A stretch of 9,354 nucleotides of DNA from an uncultured Candidatus Methylacidiphilales bacterium (GTDB taxonomy: Bacteria > Verrucomicrobiota > Verrucomicrobiia > Methylacidiphilales > CALFVM01): NCBI GenBank assembly GCA_937928665.1, contig CALFVM010000186.1:1-9354 (forward strand), written 5' to 3'. The position numbers and the translations under genes are program-made. The notes under the pieces were generated by a model. It saw only the letters and a list, made by a program, of their open reading frames with translations, ran no database searches and was not told the origin of the DNA. How positions within the stretch are numbered: position 1 is the stretch's first letter; every line of letters starts with the position of its first letter. This document shows positions 7,844-9,354 of this stretch, piece by piece.

Positions 7844-8578
7844 TCAGGTCTTGGCCGGAACGGCAGCAGAATTGCCGCGGGGAACGACGGTGACCTGGAC
7901 CCGGCAATTGACTTCGCCAAAGCTGACGATCTGGCCGCCCTTGGCGATGCCCGAGGTGACGGGTTGTCCATCAATAAAGCAGCCGTTTTTGGAACCGAGG
8001 TCGCGCAGGAGCAGACTGTCTTGGGCGACAACCAAGAGGGCGTGACGGCGGGAGACCGAGGTGTCGGGCAGAGGCAGGTCATTATCGGCTTCCCGCCCGA
8101 CCCGGACCTGGTTGCTCTTGATGACGTAGGTGAATGGTGCCAGCTCCGTGCTGGCGATATCCAAGCTGACGATGTAGATGTTGTTTTGGGCGATGGACCG
8201 CGTTTCCGTGTTCGGATTCGGGTTGAGCAGGTGGACGGGCTTAAGCGGACTGGTCGCCGTCGGACTGTTCGGATTGGTTTTCGGGGCACTCTCCTGAATG
8301 ATGTGCTGGACGAGGAGTTCCTCGACGCTCCGCGTCATGTTCACCGAGGGCGTCCGCTGGCCATCAACCCAAGTGTAAGTTACCGAAGGCCACGAGAGGA
8401 TTTCGAGGAAGGCCGCCTCGCCGATTCGGGAAGGCGTCGCCGTAAACACGGCCATCCCATTGGAGAGAAAAATTTCTCCGGCTTCCGAACCTTGGCGGAC
8501 ACAGAATTGTCCGGTCCTGCCGGTTTGGGAAAAGTGCTGCAAGACTTCTTTAAATGGAAAGGTGGCCCCGGTCTGCAT
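7844..8578 (-). CDS. DUF4388-FHA domain protein
   Basis: Cytoplasmic protein of 244 residues without a signal peptide or membrane segment. Residues about 3-95 resemble the DUF4388 domain (FKEVLQHFSQTGRTGQFCVR, then GEIFLSNGMAVFT), found in bacterial signalling proteins. Residues about 96-130 form a Pro/Asn/Ser/Thr-rich linker. Residues about 133-232 form a forkhead-associated domain, which binds phosphothreonine peptides: its conserved residues are G161-R162, S176-R-R-H179 and S196-K-N198-G199. The protein is therefore a likely adaptor read by a Ser/Thr kinase that is not in this window. It is the first gene after the promoter-like gap 8579-8674 and may head the transcript that continues into ubiA. 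ATG at 8578 is the first residue of the DUF4388-like region; no ribosome site precedes it. Confidence 0.8.
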   Translation of the reverse strand: MQTGATFPFKEVLQHFSQTGRTGQFCVRQGSEAGEIFLSNGMAVFTATPSRIGEAAFLEILSWPSVTYTWVDGQRTPSVNMTRSVEELLVQHIIQESAPKTNPNSPTATSPLKPVHLLNPNPNTETRSIAQNNIYIVSLDIASTELAPFTYVIKSNQVRVGREADNDLPLPDTSVSRRHALLVVAQDSLLLRDLGSKNGCFIDGQPVTSGIAKGGQIVSFGEVNCRVQVTVVPRGNSAAVPAKT

Positions 8579-8620
8579 TGAAGGAAAAGTGTCTGCGCAT
8601 TGAAACGATGTCTCGTCCTT

Positions 8621-8630
8621 TATGACACAA
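8621..8630. repeat. Second copy of TATGACACAA
   Basis: Exact copy of the 10-mer found at 9208-9217, in the same orientation, 42 nt before the FHA start codon. Unlike the other copy it has no GTGTC partner arm. Confidence 0.3.
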
Positions 8631-8660
8631 TTCTAATACGCCATTGTCTAGCGATATCAA
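8630..8660 (-). promoter_or_regulatory. Candidate sigma-70-like promoter of the FHA gene
   Basis: In the AT-rich 96-bp gap upstream of the FHA gene, the - strand carries TTGATA (8660-8655) and, after a 16-bp spacer, TATTAG (8638-8633). An overlapping TAGAAT (8635-8630) is a closer -10 match but sits 19 bp away. The region lies about 50-80 nt before the start codon. It is the only clearly AT-rich gap of the window, which supports a promoter, but the exact boxes are uncertain. Confidence 0.35.
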
Positions 8661-8663
8661 GAT

Positions 8664-8699
8664 AAAAAGTGCGATTACAATTGATTCTCTTCTAATCGC
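8664..8699 (-). terminator. Terminator-like hairpin overlapping the adenosyltransferase stop codon
   Basis: On the - strand GCGATTA (8699-8693) and TAATCGC (8677-8671) form a perfect 7-bp stem around a 15-nt loop, followed after two nt by five T (8668-8664). The downstream arm contains the TAA stop codon at 8677-8675 and the upstream arm lies in the last codons. The stem is only moderately GC-rich and the loop is long, so it may be weak. It separates the adenosyltransferase from the FHA transcript. Confidence 0.45.
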
Positions 8700-9199
8700 G
8701 CCATAAGCCAGAGCGTGTCAGAAAGCCGGTTCATGATGCGAAGCGTATAGTCTCCATCGTTAGAGTCTAGCCCGGAGATACGCCGTTCGGCGCGGCGACA
8801 GATGGACCGGGCGAGGTCGAGGGCAGCGGCGTGGAGAGTGGCACCAGGCGTGGCCCAGCCGTCGAAAGTTAAGCCCTGGCTTTCCAGGCGGGCTACGGCT
8901 TGGTCGAGCCGGTCCAGCATGGTGGGTTCGACTTTGGGTAATTTGGACTTCAAATAACGTTCCCGGTCCTCTTCCGCCACCGCTAAATGGCCCATGACCG
9001 CCACCAAATCTTTCTGGATGGCAAGGAGAGTGGAGGCCACCCAGGGGTCGCGAGCCGTGGCCCGGGCCAGCCCGAGGGCGGAACTCAGCTCGTCCACGGT
9101 TCCGTAAGCCTCGACCCTGGGGTCGTCTTTGCGAACGCGTCGGCCAAAAAGGAGGGCAGTGGAACCGTCATCTCCGGTTCGGGTGGCAATGGAAGACAT
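8675..9199 (-). CDS. Cob(I)alamin adenosyltransferase, PduO type
   Basis: Transfers the adenosyl group of ATP to cob(I)alamin to make coenzyme B12 in the cytoplasm; PduO-type enzymes are trimeric helical bundles. The 174 residues agree with the family. TRTGDDGSTAL (6-16) is the N-terminal ATP-binding block, VEAYGTVDELSSALG (29-43) holds the conserved Asp-Glu, LARSICRRAERR (129-140) carries R131 and R135, and NRLSDTLWLMAR (157-168) is the C-terminal signature. The usual F-x-x-PGG block appears as W115-A-T-P118-G-A, so the Phe that helps form four-coordinate cob(II)alamin in the Lactobacillus enzyme would be Trp here. I chose the ATG at 9199 because the family starts just before T-x-TGD-x-G; an upstream in-frame ATG at 9250 would add 17 residues unlike the family. 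No ribosome site and no cobalamin riboswitch is visible upstream. Confidence 0.88.
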   Translation of the reverse strand: MSSIATRTGDDGSTALLFGRRVRKDDPRVEAYGTVDELSSALGLARATARDPWVASTLLAIQKDLVAVMGHLAVAEEDRERYLKSKLPKVEPTMLDRLDQAVARLESQGLTFDGWATPGATLHAAALDLARSICRRAERRISGLDSNDGDYTLRIMNRLSDTLWLMARLEENQL

Positions 9200-9207
9200 T
9201 CTGAAAC

Positions 9208-9223
9208 TATGACACAACGTGTC
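9208..9223. repeat. Inverted repeat with shared TATGACACAA element
   Basis: GACAC and GTGTC with a 3-nt spacer form a small inverted repeat (9211-9223) just upstream of the adenosyltransferase start. Its left part belongs to the 10-mer TATGACACAA (9208-9217), which recurs exactly at 8621-8630 upstream of the FHA gene. It may be an operator or part of a promoter; function is unproven. Confidence 0.3.
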
Positions 9224-9262
9224 GGGGAAGAAAGGACTTCCGCTTGTCATGAACGGCTTGCT

Positions 9263-9354
9263 GTGCCACGCTCTGCCGTGCCTGCGCCGAGGAAAAAGAC
9301 AACCAAGCCGACGGGTCGGAAAACGGGTGCACCGAGGCGTCGCACGGGGAAACG
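9263..9354 (+). CDS. Possible N-terminus of an unidentified protein, cut by the window edge
   Basis: From a GTG at 9263 a frame stays open to the end of the window and encodes about 30 residues rich in Pro, Ala, Lys, Arg and Thr (starting VPRSAVPAPRKKTTK). Such basic, disordered N-termini are common in DNA- or RNA-binding proteins and in some membrane-anchored DNA translocases, but nothing identifies the product. A second frame from the ATG at 9249 is also open to the edge; its Arg/Cys/Leu composition looks more like a shadow frame. Divergent placement from the adenosyltransferase fits a real gene start. No ribosome site is convincing. Confidence 0.3.
   Translation, partial: MPRSAVPAPRKKTTKPTGRKTGAPRRRTGK

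Noticed and set aside
7793..8581. 262-codon + strand frame opposite the FHA gene
   Set aside because: Antisense shadow; the FHA motifs GR, SRRH and SKNG are on the - strand.
9200..9262. Possible cobalamin riboswitch upstream of the adenosyltransferase
   Set aside because: The gap is too short and no B12-box-like sequence is visible.

Overview
The window is a gene-dense, GC-rich bacterial chromosome segment with no mobile element, CRISPR array or phage gene that I can see. The gene set (a bacterial UbiD plus UbiA quinone pair, a FHA protein with a DUF4388-type N-terminus, a large secreted clan GH-A-like glycosidase with a beta-rich C-terminus, starts mostly without a Shine-Dalgarno sequence) would fit a member of the Verrucomicrobiota, perhaps Opitutae. 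This placement is inference from protein style only; there is no rRNA or marker gene to settle it.

Left part, + strand: tadA (tRNA adenosine deaminase, 12-527) overlaps a ubiD-family decarboxylase (517-1992). The ubiD gene ends 10 bp from the stop of a convergent gene.

The rest, about 2.0-9.2 kb, reads on the - strand. In the direction of transcription the order is: cob(I)alamin adenosyltransferase (9199-8675), a terminator-like hairpin overlapping its stop codon, an AT-rich promoter-like gap, a DUF4388-FHA protein (8578-7844), a UbiA prenyltransferase (7745-6876), a ribokinase-like PfkB kinase (6879-6001, ATGA overlap with ubiA), tRNA-Thr(CGT) (5971-5900), an IscA/ErpA-type Fe-S carrier (5847-5527), an Mpv17/PMP22-like membrane protein (5516-4803) and a 922-residue secreted glycosidase (4771-2003). 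The gaps from ubiA to the glycosidase are short, so one long transcript is possible. A + strand reading frame begins near 9263 and leaves the window.

Functional links: UbiD and UbiA homologues catalyse decarboxylation and prenylation in ubiquinone synthesis or in the futalosine menaquinone route. Here they lie about 5 kb apart on opposite strands and may serve the same quinone pathway. TadA and the tRNA serve translation; the adenosyltransferase makes coenzyme B12; the A-type carrier serves Fe-S assembly. The kinase, the Mpv17-like protein and the glycosidase have no obvious common pathway with these.

No clearly new multi-gene system is visible. The points most worth a second look are the bacterial Mpv17-like protein placed directly after an Fe-S carrier, a Trp at the expected key Phe position of the adenosyltransferase, a tRNA inside a tight run of protein genes, and a 10-mer shared by the upstream regions of two genes.
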